A DNA stretch of 64,000 nt from Lacrimispora sphenoides JCM 1415 (GTDB lineage: Bacteria > Bacillota > Clostridia > Lachnospirales > Lachnospiraceae). Shown one piece after another: positions 17,355 through 25,941 of the stretch. Each line of letters opens with the position of its first letter. The stretch's first letter is position 1. The notes below the pieces were generated by a model. That model saw only the letters and a list, made by a program, of their open reading frames with translations, was not told the origin of the DNA and ran no database searches. The position numbers and the translations under genes are program-made. Where the stretch lies: positions 1,240,001 through 1,304,000 of the forward strand of contig NZ_LT630003.1 of the NCBI RefSeq assembly GCF_900105615.1. Direction: 5' to 3'.

Positions 17355-18695
17355 ATGAAAAGTAGGCATATAATTGTTTTGACAAGGCAGCAGCTTTATG
17401 ATGAGATCTGGAAACTATCGGCGTCTGGAGTTACGAAGAAGTATAATTTACATTATGGCAAATTGATAAATAGCCTAAAGCAGGCTAATATCCCATATCC
17501 TTCTTCTGGATATTGGACAAGATTATCCTTTGGAAAAGATGTGTCAGGAGAAGTGGTACCGTTATCTGGTTCCGGCGATGAGGCGGTACAACTGATACTT
17601 GCGGATGCAACAGTTCCCAGAAAACGAAAGGAAAGACCTGAACAGTCCCAAAAAGCTGAAGTAAGAGAAGAGCAACTTCAAGTTGAAAAAGTAGATATAT
17701 TGCCTGTAGCAGAATCAATTGAGATACCTGATATGGTATTGCCTTTTTTACCAGAGGAAGAGCGAACACAGTTTACTGAATTAATAACCAGCTTGGAAAT
17801 CAAACAAAATGCACATTTGCATAAGCATCTGGTGACTTATAAAAAAGCAATAAAGGAATATAAGGATTTCCAGAAGCAATATAGTTTTCCCATTAGAAAT
17901 AGGCATTATTATAATCAAGGTAGATCAGTGGAGCCGCCACATTTTATAAATGATGTTTCAGATGATGGATTAAACCGGGTTATTCAAATATTGGATGCAT
18001 TATTTAAGGCTGTTGAAAAATTAGGTGGAGTGGTTCAGGATGATCTGTCTATGAAAATAAGACAGAATATGGTACATGTAAAATTTGCAGAGGCCCAGGA
18101 CAAAATTCCACATGAAATTACCAAGCAGGAAGCCAAGGAATTGTTGGAATATAAAGAGGCCAAGAAATTTGGTCGAGATGTAAGGGAACCAAGAATAAAG
18201 AAATATGATAATGTATATAATGGCAAGTTGCGTATTGTGTTTGATGATAGTTCCTATATAAGAGACGGTGCTGAAGTAAAATTGGAAGACAGACTGAAGG
18301 ATATATTGCAACAGTTATATGAATGTTCAGAGGCACACAGAATTGAGCGGGAGAAACGGGAAGAACAGCATAGGCTCTATCTGGAGGCAAAGCAGCGTGA
18401 GGAAGAGCAGAAGCAGAGAAGGAAATTAGAAATGGAGAAGACACAGGCCTTGGAGAACATTGCCAAGGATTATCAAATTGCGTGTGAGATCCGAAATTAC
18501 ATATCAGCAGTAATGAATAAAAATGATTTGACGGCTGAAAATCTGGAATGGATTGAATGGGCGAAAAAGAAGGCTGATTGGTATGATCCGATTGTTGCGA
18601 GAGAGGATGAATATCTAGGACCGCGGGAGCATTCGCGGTTTGATGATGAGAAGGATTTGATGAAGAGCAAAAGGAATAGTATGTATGGCTGGTAA
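17355..18695 (+). CDS. uncharacterised protein with conserved N-terminal HTH-like motif and coiled coil
   Basis: A 446-residue protein. The N-terminus matches a motif seen in many unnamed bacterial proteins: LTRQQLYDEIWKLS, then VTKKYNLHYGKL, then IPYPSSGYWTRLSFGK, probably a winged or simple HTH. The middle is unrecognised. Residues about 315-385 are rich in E, K, Q and R and should form a coiled coil. I chose the ATG at 17355 for its AGAAGGAG site. The motif family often occurs in accessory regions, so a defence or plasmid-type role is possible but unproven. Codon use is AT-rich relative to the flanking chromosome. Confidence 0.65.
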   Translation: MKSRHIIVLTRQQLYDEIWKLSASGVTKKYNLHYGKLINSLKQANIPYPSSGYWTRLSFGKDVSGEVVPLSGSGDEAVQLILADATVPRKRKERPEQSQKAEVREEQLQVEKVDILPVAESIEIPDMVLPFLPEEERTQFTELITSLEIKQNAHLHKHLVTYKKAIKEYKDFQKQYSFPIRNRHYYNQGRSVEPPHFINDVSDDGLNRVIQILDALFKAVEKLGGVVQDDLSMKIRQNMVHVKFAEAQDKIPHEITKQEAKELLEYKEAKKFGRDVREPRIKKYDNVYNGKLRIVFDDSSYIRDGAEVKLEDRLKDILQQLYECSEAHRIEREKREEQHRLYLEAKQREEEQKQRRKLEMEKTQALENIAKDYQIACEIRNYISAVMNKNDLTAENLEWIEWAKKKADWYDPIVAREDEYLGPREHSRFDDEKDLMKSKRNSMYGW

Positions 18696-18738
18696 TTAAA
18701 GTATTAAGAACTTTAGCTCAATATTTAAGAGATGTATT

Positions 18739-19072
18739 ATGGAAATAAATTGTAGATTATATGACATCTTTCCTGACTATAAGGAAATAACTTATACCTA
18801 TGACTTCGTATATAATTGGAAGCATTATCTGGAGAGTATTGTTTCTGATTATTCTTATAACTATTTCAGATGCTTGGAAGGGGCAGGTAATACACCACCT
18901 GAGGATGATGGGGAAGGAAAGTGGATACCAGAACTTTTTGGAAGTTATTTCTGATCCGGCTCATGAAGAACATGAATCTAATGTAGAATGGGGGATAATG
19001 CAGGGTTACTCTGAATTTAAAATTGATGAAGTAAATAGAAGATTAAGATTACTGACAGATCACCTTTATTAG
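18739..19072 (+). pseudogene. pRiA4b ORF-3-like (TnpR passenger) protein remnant
   Basis: The first frame reads YTYDFVYNWKHYLESIV and CLEGAGNTPPEDDG, and the frame starting around 18800 continues NFLEVISDPAHEEHESNVEW and IDEVNRRL. Joined, these fit the C-terminal half of the plasmid pRiA4b ORF-3 family (TYDFGDxWxH, CPPED, DPxHEEHE, DxVN). So the gene has a frameshift near 18925 and has lost its N-terminal part. Confidence 0.7.
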
Positions 19073-19105
19073 AAGCATTAAAAATCTTTTATGAGGGAAA
19101 TTAAT

Positions 19106-19413
19106 ATGAAGAATGTCTATCTAATAGGAGTGACGATGGTGTCGGGAAAACCGGTGTCTGCCAATTGCTCAAAACAAAATTGCAGAACAGTGTTTATCTC
19201 GATGGGGACTGGTGTTGGGATATGCACCCCTTTCAAGTAACAGAGGAAACGAAAAAAATGGTTATAGATAAGTACATCTTTTTGCTCAAAAGAATTTATA
19301 AAAAGGAAAAGACAATTGCTTATTTTATTGTAAATCCATATGAAATGGCTATGGGGGACGCGAAAAAGGTAAGAATTCAAGATGGTAAGAAAAGTAAGAA
19401 TATTGGATTATAA
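19106..19413 (+). pseudogene. AAA-type nucleotide kinase remnant
   Basis: MKNVYLIGVTM is followed in a shifted frame by the rest of the P-loop region and CQLLK, then LDGDWCWDMHPFQVTEET. This is the start of a small P-loop kinase family whose usual beginning has GGTMGVGKT. Here the P-loop is altered (GVTMVSGK), there is a frameshift near 19150, and the C-terminal two thirds are missing. It is not functional. The 195 bases after it hold no recognisable gene. Confidence 0.65.
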
Positions 19414-19608
19414 CCTATATAATAATTAAGAAGAAAGTAAGCGGCAATTTTTATAAAAAATGTAAGGGGCAGATAATGTTAATTTTTATGCCATTTCTGC
19501 ATTGAAAATAAAAGAATGGATTTTGAAATTGAATACTGTACGCTTAGAAATTATAATGAATTATGTTTATTTCCGTGATATACTTAATTATCAGGAGGTA
19601 TATAAATA

Positions 19609-20604
19609 GTGGAACGAGAATTTTATGAAAAGATAAAAGAAATTTTGTTAAATGCCCGTGTTAAAGTATATCAGATGGCAAACTTTGCTATGGTAGAAGC
19701 ATATTGGAATATAGGGAAGAGTATCATTGAACAACAGGGTGGAGAAGTTAAGGCCGAATATGGTGCTGGGCTGTTAAAGGAATTATCGAAGCAAATGACA
19801 AGAGATTTTGGAAAGGGATTTACTGTAGCAAACTTAAAGAATATGCGACAATTTTATTTGACGTTTTCGAATGGCTACGCACTGCGTAGCGAATTAAGTT
19901 GGACTCATTATCGCTTGTTGATGCGGGTAGAAAATGAGAATGCACGTCAATTTTATCTAGATGAATCCATAAAATCAAACTGGAGTACGCGACAGTTAGA
20001 ACGGCAAATTAACTCATTCTTTTATGAAAGATTACTTTCTAGCCAGCATAAGCAGGTGGTTGCAAACGAGATTCGGCAATTGGAACCAGCAAAAGAGCCA
20101 GAGGATATTATTCGTGATCCGTATGTTCTTGAATTTTTAGGGTTGAATCCTAATGATGATTTTTTTGAAAGCGATTTAGAGCAGGCACTTATTACTCATT
20201 TACAGAATTTTTTGCTGGAACTAGGGAGAGGTTTTTCTTTTGTTGCAAGGCAGAAAAGAATAACGTTTGATGGGCGCCATTTCAGAATTGATTTGGTATT
20301 CTATAATTATATTTTGAAATGTTTTGTATTGATTGATTTAAAAATTGGAGATTTGACCCATCAAGATTTAGGGCAGATGCAGATGTATGTGCACTATTAT
20401 GAGAGAGAACTGATGAATGAAGGAGATAACCCTCCGATAGGAATTGTACTTTGTGCAGACAAGAGTGAGTCTGTAGTAAAGTATACGCTTCCAGAAGACG
20501 AAACACAGATATTTGCTTCTAAATATAAACTATATTTGCCAAGCGAAGAAGAACTGCTACTGGAATTAAAGAAGGAGTACGAAGCGTTGGAGGGAAATAG
20601 ATAG
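19609..20604 (+). CDS. DUF1016 (YhcG-type) PD-(D/E)XK nuclease domain protein
   Basis: A 331-residue protein of the DUF1016/YhcG family: an N-terminal helical domain (about 1-140, with VEAYWNIGKSIIEQQ and NLKNMRQFYLTF) and a C-terminal nuclease fold. The nuclease core is visible as FRIDLVFYN and VLIDLKIG (about 225-246). The start is a GTG 10 bases behind a CAGGAGG site. The family is common in restriction and defence islands, often beside type I systems; no such partner is here. It lies just before an rlmD-like fragment, so it marks the right end of the first accessory module. Confidence 0.85.
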   Translation: MEREFYEKIKEILLNARVKVYQMANFAMVEAYWNIGKSIIEQQGGEVKAEYGAGLLKELSKQMTRDFGKGFTVANLKNMRQFYLTFSNGYALRSELSWTHYRLLMRVENENARQFYLDESIKSNWSTRQLERQINSFFYERLLSSQHKQVVANEIRQLEPAKEPEDIIRDPYVLEFLGLNPNDDFFESDLEQALITHLQNFLLELGRGFSFVARQKRITFDGRHFRIDLVFYNYILKCFVLIDLKIGDLTHQDLGQMQMYVHYYERELMNEGDNPPIGIVLCADKSESVVKYTLPEDETQIFASKYKLYLPSEEELLLELKKEYEALEGNR

Positions 20605-20677
20605 GACGCAGAAAGCGAAAAATGGTCAACAAGCTGTTGGCTGCTTAGAGATTTCCAACAAGGAAAAATTCCGCCTT

Positions 20678-20740
20678 CCTGGCATCATTTTTACACACTC
20701 AGGAAATGTGGAAACTTGCGTCGAATTGTGTCGTAAATAG
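20678..20740 (+). pseudogene. rlmD-like 3'-end fragment 1
   Basis: A 21-codon stretch ending in a stop reads ...HSGNVETCVELCRK. Its last residues match the end of the resident RlmD (CEVCVELSRK). Only this end is left. It separates the DUF1016 gene from the HD/GHKL gene. Confidence 0.6.
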
Positions 20741-20767
20741 TAATTGATTGAAATGGAGGTGTTTTAA

Positions 20768-23569
20768 TTGACTCAAAAAACTTTAATAAAGTGTAATATG
20801 TATAAACTATTGGATGATCGAAAAGATAGCTCTATAGCCAAAAGCTTAGCGGGCTATTCATTAATAATGGAAGGACAGGTTGCAACAATATTAGAAAATA
20901 TTAAAGTTAACTTTTCAGAGTTTACTGACCATGGAGTGCAGCATTCTTTAAGAATTATAGAGTATGTATATAAAATTCTAAGTGAGGAGATAAAAGCAGA
21001 ATTCTCTGATATTGAAATTTTTTGTTTTGTCATGTCTGCATTTTTTCATGATATGGGAATGACATTGGCTGATGTAGATAATAAAGAGGAACAAAGAAAC
21101 AATCACCATCTATATGCAAGAGAACCAGTTGAACAATATTGTGACATATATTTAAATTCTATACAAGAATATAGGAGAATACGCGAATGTGTTTCATTTG
21201 TTTGTGAGGCACACGGAAGAGACATTATTGAACTTTACAGTGATGATAGGTTTAGAAAAGTGGATTTAATTCAAGGGCAGACATTAAGATATGGGCTGCT
21301 AGCAATTTTGTTGCGTATAGGTGATTTAATGGATATTGAAGAGGGAAGAACTAACGAATTTAATATGCATTTAAATAGTTCTTATTTTAGAAATCCAGTT
21401 TCAAGTCAACATCATAAAAGAAGTTTGGAAATAAATACTTATAATTATAATGCAAGTAATATAATTATTATCATTAAAACAGAAAATAGAGAACGATATA
21501 AAATATGGGATGAATGGCTTAAGTATTTAGATAATGAAATAATGTATGCTAATACTCATTATTTTTCAGGAAATAATAAACAGATGGGACATTATAAATT
21601 TCCAGAGGTTATAAAAAATATAGAGCCTGCTCCCGGGGCTGATTTTCTTGTAGAAGAGATTAGGTTCCAAGTAGATGAAAAGGGGGCTTTATGGGATATC
21701 TTAACAAATTCAATATATACGCATGAGTTTGATTATATTAGGGAATTAATACAAAATGCCATTGATGCTACATTGTTAAAATACTATACAGATACAAATT
21801 TCAATATTGAATCTATTTCACCGAAAGCTTGGAAAATCTCAGATAAAGTCTATATAATATATGCACAGAGTACTTCAACACTTATAGTGATTGATCACGG
21901 GATTGGTATGAATGAAGGCGAAATAAGAAGCTACTTATTTAAAGCTGCTGACTCTGGATACAAATATAAGAAAAAAAGAGAGGAATTTGAATTCCCTTCA
22001 ATCGCTAAGTTTGGGATAGGATTTGTTGCATGCTTAACAAAAGCTTTGAAAATTGAAATTATTACACAAGCTCATAACAGTGCTCAGATAAAGGCAGAAA
22101 TAGAAGAGAAAAGTACAGTGGCTTTTATAGAGAAGGCAAAGGAATGTGAAACGATAGGAACGATAATAAAATTAAATATTAAAAACAAATTCTCTTTTGA
22201 AGAATTAAAAAAATATGTTTTGGAGACATTTGTTTATCCTAGTGTGAACTTAGAATTAATAGATTTTGATAATTTTAATATTATAAATGAAAAAACAAAA
22301 TTTGGAGAGCGTACAAGATTTAATTTAGATTTGTATGAAGGTATTTGTAATATAATTGACAATGTAAAAAATTTAAATGATATACGTATGCTTTATATAT
22401 CTGACTATGTACAGGATAATTTATTGCTTGCAAAAATTTCATCTATTTTAGATAATAATATTAATGATTTAAAACCACTGCTATCAGGGATTACGTATAA
22501 ATCTATTGTAAAAGAAAAAATCGAAAATATAATTAATGAGAAGGATTTCGGAAGACAAAAAGTGCATGATACTATATTAATGTCTAGAAAAGAAATTGAA
22601 GAGTATCTACATGAATATCCTATTTTTAATTTTGAAATACTAAACTCACTAATTGATAATATTACTAATTATGACTTTTTAAATATAGAAATTGATAATA
22701 GTTTTGGCGTAAGTAATATAAGTCGGATTTATAAAAAAATAAAAACTAATAGTAGAGGAATTCTTTATATACGTACTAAAATATTTGATTCTAATTTAGG
22801 TATTGAATGGCAAACTATTAGTAGTTTTATATATAATAAAGGGAGAATTGAAAAAAATTTACTGAGGTTATCAGGAGATTATGAGAATATTGAGGATGAA
22901 GCTATTATTAGCTTGAATGAACTGGGAGATGCGGATTATGAGATTGGAATGCTTTATGAGGAGGAAAATGATGAGTACTATTATGAAAGAGTAAATATAA
23001 TGCAAAGTGAAAATTATGATGATTATGATACATTAAATAATTATGATGTCATTTTTATTAACAATAATGAATATTTAATTGCGTATAATGTCGATTCAAA
23101 AAAAATTGAAGATTTGAATTCAACAAATAATGTTTACAATGCATATAAATTATTTGAAAATACTGTAATGCCAGTCGATAATGAGGGAATAGGATTCCAG
23201 ATTGAAAATTCAAAATTATATCAAGATGGTATATTCATGGAATTCAATCCGCAGATTATAGTGCCTTTAGGTGTAGGATGGAGTATTTGTAATTTGACTG
23301 CAGGGTCAAGGTTTGAATTAAATGCATCAAGGCATGAGCTTAATATGAGTAGAAATATTATTGACGTTTGGATAGGGACATATGGTGAAATTATTCAAAA
23401 AAGTATAGCGGAACATTGTGTTCGGACTTTTAAAGAATTGGGTTTAGAATATTCTGTTGAAAAATTATTAGCAGCCAATCAAGATGATACATATATTTCA
23501 AAGAAGAGTTACGATAGTATGAAGAAAATACTAGACAATATAATTTGTAGAGATGATATAAGGATCTAA
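20768..23569 (+). CDS. HD-domain plus Hsp90-type (GHKL) ATPase protein
   Basis: A 933-residue protein. The N-terminus is an HD phosphohydrolase-like domain: DHGVQHSLRI (H55, H59), FFHDMGM (H94-D95), CEAHGRD and RIGDLMDIEEG. It is followed by a GHKL ATPase of the HtpG type: N-box YIRELIQNAIDA (about 324-335), VIDHGIGMNEGE, and AKFGIGFVACLTKA. The remaining 500 residues are unrecognised, except that NASRHELNMSR near the end recalls the Hsp90 middle domain. The start is TTG behind TGGAGGTG. Base composition is strongly AT-rich. HD plus Hsp90-like fusions occur in bacterial conflict loci, so an antiviral role is a reasonable inference. It stands alone between two rlmD-like fragments. Confidence 0.8.
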   Translation: MTQKTLIKCNMYKLLDDRKDSSIAKSLAGYSLIMEGQVATILENIKVNFSEFTDHGVQHSLRIIEYVYKILSEEIKAEFSDIEIFCFVMSAFFHDMGMTLADVDNKEEQRNNHHLYAREPVEQYCDIYLNSIQEYRRIRECVSFVCEAHGRDIIELYSDDRFRKVDLIQGQTLRYGLLAILLRIGDLMDIEEGRTNEFNMHLNSSYFRNPVSSQHHKRSLEINTYNYNASNIIIIIKTENRERYKIWDEWLKYLDNEIMYANTHYFSGNNKQMGHYKFPEVIKNIEPAPGADFLVEEIRFQVDEKGALWDILTNSIYTHEFDYIRELIQNAIDATLLKYYTDTNFNIESISPKAWKISDKVYIIYAQSTSTLIVIDHGIGMNEGEIRSYLFKAADSGYKYKKKREEFEFPSIAKFGIGFVACLTKALKIEIITQAHNSAQIKAEIEEKSTVAFIEKAKECETIGTIIKLNIKNKFSFEELKKYVLETFVYPSVNLELIDFDNFNIINEKTKFGERTRFNLDLYEGICNIIDNVKNLNDIRMLYISDYVQDNLLLAKISSILDNNINDLKPLLSGITYKSIVKEKIENIINEKDFGRQKVHDTILMSRKEIEEYLHEYPIFNFEILNSLIDNITNYDFLNIEIDNSFGVSNISRIYKKIKTNSRGILYIRTKIFDSNLGIEWQTISSFIYNKGRIEKNLLRLSGDYENIEDEAIISLNELGDADYEIGMLYEEENDEYYYERVNIMQSENYDDYDTLNNYDVIFINNNEYLIAYNVDSKKIEDLNSTNNVYNAYKLFENTVMPVDNEGIGFQIENSKLYQDGIFMEFNPQIIVPLGVGWSICNLTAGSRFELNASRHELNMSRNIIDVWIGTYGEIIQKSIAEHCVRTFKELGLEYSVEKLLAANQDDTYISKKSYDSMKKILDNIICRDDIRI

Positions 23570-23651
23570 AAATGTGGAATCTAAACGAAAGTTTTATGCG
23601 ATGATTTACCAAAGTACGCCATTGAGTGCACCAATCTAAGATATAAATTTA

Positions 23652-23828
23652 ATGAAACAGAAAATTATTAATATGATATTGGATAATTCCAGGATATCGC
23701 AGGCAATGATGGCCGATGAACTAAATATTTCTATCAGAGCTGTGAAAAAAAGCATGAAGGAATTGATGGAGATGAGACTGATTAAAAGAGTCGGCTTGTC
23801 GTATATGGAAGGTAAAAACTCAGGATAA
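23652..23828 (+). pseudogene. C-terminal winged-HTH fragment
   Basis: A 58-codon frame (MKQKIINMILDNSRIS, then ELNISIRAVKKSMKEL and IKRVG) matches the HTH end of AlbA_2/RecG-like ATP-binding regulators. Nothing of the larger N-terminal part precedes it and there is no ribosome site, so it is a remnant. Confidence 0.55.
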
Positions 23829-23891
23829 AAATGATAGGTTATAGTAGGCCATTAGACAAAGAAATTTTCCGCCCAGGCCCAACTATATTTT

Positions 23892-23972
23892 CCCGTCATC
23901 ATTATCGTACACTCAACAAATGTGGAGAGCGTGGTTCTGATGCAACGCTGTGGTGTGGAAAGCAAAAAATAG
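23892..23972 (+). pseudogene. rlmD-like 3'-end fragment 2
   Basis: A 27-codon stretch containing HSTNVESVVLMQRCG and ending in TAG. It is the same length as, and similar to, fragment 3 at 30430, with an equivalent palindrome behind each. NVExVVL is the expected C-terminal motif of many RlmD proteins. Confidence 0.6.
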
Positions 23973-23977
23973 AATTA

Positions 23978-24003
23978 AACCACAAGATGTTGTGGTTTTT
24001 ATG
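23978..24003 (+). terminator. palindromic hairpin behind rlmD-like fragment 2
   Basis: AACCACAAGATGTTGTGGTT (23978-23997), a near-perfect palindrome followed by Ts. It matches the palindrome at 30520 and looks like the terminator that travelled with the fragment. Confidence 0.6.
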
Positions 24004-24008
24004 GTGGA

Positions 24009-24245
24009 TTGAGTGAAGAACATGATATACCATCAGATGAAGAACGAAGAAATATTCGAAAAAAGGCTTCCTGCACAGAGTTTGGACAATTATGCCCGGC
24101 GTACTTTGTAAGTGAACCATTAACGGAAACGAGTATTGAAAGAAATAAAAACAGAAATATTCCACACGCCACAATTATTAGGGTGCTTTTAGAGATAGAA
24201 ATACCTGTCAATGTTGCGGGAAGATATTACTTAATTGCGAAATAG
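24009..24245 (+). CDS. short unrecognised reading frame
   Basis: A 78-codon frame (MSEEHDIPSDEERRNIRKKA at the start). There is no convincing ribosome site and no family match. It lies among remnants and may itself be a gene fragment. Confidence 0.25.
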   Translation: MSEEHDIPSDEERRNIRKKASCTEFGQLCPAYFVSEPLTETSIERNKNRNIPHATIIRVLLEIEIPVNVAGRYYLIAK

Positions 24246-24284
24246 AAATAGATCATATTATCTTTTATTCAAAGAGAGGAACTT

Positions 24285-24550
24285 CAGATGAATCTATAGT
24301 TTAGCAAAATTAGTCAATGCCTATAAGAGCCAGGATACCTTTGCAGCGCTTGTGGAAGGCGGAACAACTGGAGCATTTGGCTATGGGGATTACAATTCAA
24401 TATAGTGCTTAGTATTTTTCTCTATTTCCGTGCTGTACAATCCATAGCAATGTTTTTCGGTTATGATATTAAGAATGATAGTGCTGAATTAGTAATTGCA
24501 AGTGAAGTGTTTACAAATGCTTTAAGCCCGGCACAAAACGATGAGTAGTA
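24285..24550 (+). pseudogene. EcsC-family protein remnant
   Basis: Pieces in different frames read AYKSQDTFAALVEGGTTGAF and, after a deletion, FRAVQSIAMFFGYDIKNDSA followed by ELVIASEVFTNALSP. These match the EcsC family (EGGxTGAFG, RAVQxIAxxYGYDxKNDxAE). Stops and frameshifts break it. Confidence 0.6.
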
Positions 24551-25115
24551 TTTTATAGATTTGAAATAAGGCATATGTGCAGAATTGAATAAGAAATCTA
24601 TTTACATGGGCCTAGATATCGTAAAGCAGTAAGTAGTTGCAGTAACTGAATTATCGAATCGAGTGTTTGCAGCTATTTTGAAGCAATAATTTCCTGGAGA
24701 GCATTGGGAGTTGAACCAATTGGAAAATAAGAAAAGGATTTGGGAATGTGAAATATTAAAATGAAGTTCTGTCAAGACCCAATCATGCTTTGATTATATG
24801 ATAAATCTTGCTAATGTTTGTTAAGTTTTTTGTATATGTAGAGGGTATTGATGGTAGTAATTATTTAGATATGATGTTAATAGAAAAAGAAAATGTTGGT
24901 TATAAAATCGTACCTTCGTATAACATTGACAGGATACGCGAGAATTGTATAAATAACATTGATAAGAATTTATAACACACTTTATAAAAAGTTTTTTGAT
25001 ATGGGGATTATGAAATAGAATACAGCAAAGAAAAACTAATTAAGTCAACACAGATAATAAGGGATAAAATTTAGTGGGTCTGCGCTTTAAAATTTGAATT
25101 TATTGGGGAGAAGAG
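24551..25115 (+). other. degraded AT-rich DNA without an intact gene
   Basis: The only frame of note is 53 codons at 24814-24975 (MFVKFFVYVEGIDGSNYLDM at the start), without a ribosome site or family match. The rest has dense stops in all frames and looks like decayed island DNA. Confidence 0.5.
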
Positions 25116-25794
25116 ATGTTAATAATTGATGTAGAACACGACACTGATTCATCTAAGGATACTTGGGAAAAATTGTTCCAAGTAATTTATAAAGAAAAAT
25201 TTGGAGAATATTTGGATCTTATCGATATTCAAGATAAGGAAACTTCAAAACCTAAACGTTAGTATGCTAAAATTAATAAAAGTCAATGTCCTGAATTGAG
25301 GAATGAATATCCTAAATTTAAAATGGCAGGGGACTGCGACTTTAATTTTAACGCGAAAAAAATTGAACTATACAGAAAATTACTGAGTGATAAAGAAAAT
25401 GATCTTTTAACAGAATGCGCAAATATGCATCATTGCTTATATAACTTTTCATTTATGCCTATTACGGGAAATATGCAAGGTGTCAAGGGAAATGATAAAT
25501 ATGATAGATTTGATAAGTTTGTATATTTATTATCAATTTTTTATGACCAGGCCTCTTATGAGGATAAAGAGAAATGTAAAATAATTGATGAGATATTTAT
25601 GTAGGTTTAGTACTGTTTTTGAGTATTGTAGAGAAATATATTTTATAGATGAGTCTTTTACTACGAAGTTAATAAAAAATGGTGAAAAAGATATTCGAGA
25701 TGAAGAAGCCACTATTCAATATATGAATCTTGCCAAAGAATATTGGGGAATAAGAAGTTCTTATTTTAGAGAGAATTTTAATATTTGTTTTTAA
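25116..25794 (+). pseudogene. uncharacterised protein gene, nonsense and frameshift mutations
   Basis: The frame from ATG 25116 (GGGGAGAAG site) runs to a TAG at 25260-25262, continues in the same frame to about 25590, then shifts to a frame that ends at 25794. The joined product would be about 220 residues, with CLYNFSFMPITGNMQG, DRFDKFVYLLS, CREIYFIDES and MNLAKEYW, a pattern I have seen in small unnamed proteins of accessory regions. At least two inactivating changes make it a pseudogene. Confidence 0.6.
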
Positions 25795-25941
25795 AAAGAT
25801 ATAATAGAATTGTTAATTAATTGTCTATTATATTTTTATGTATAATTGTTATAAGCAGAATGTTCTCTTCATTAATATTAATGGAGAGGGTTGATCATGC
25901 TAAAGATAAAAGCTTTAGAGGGGGAGAAAAGGTGATGAAGA

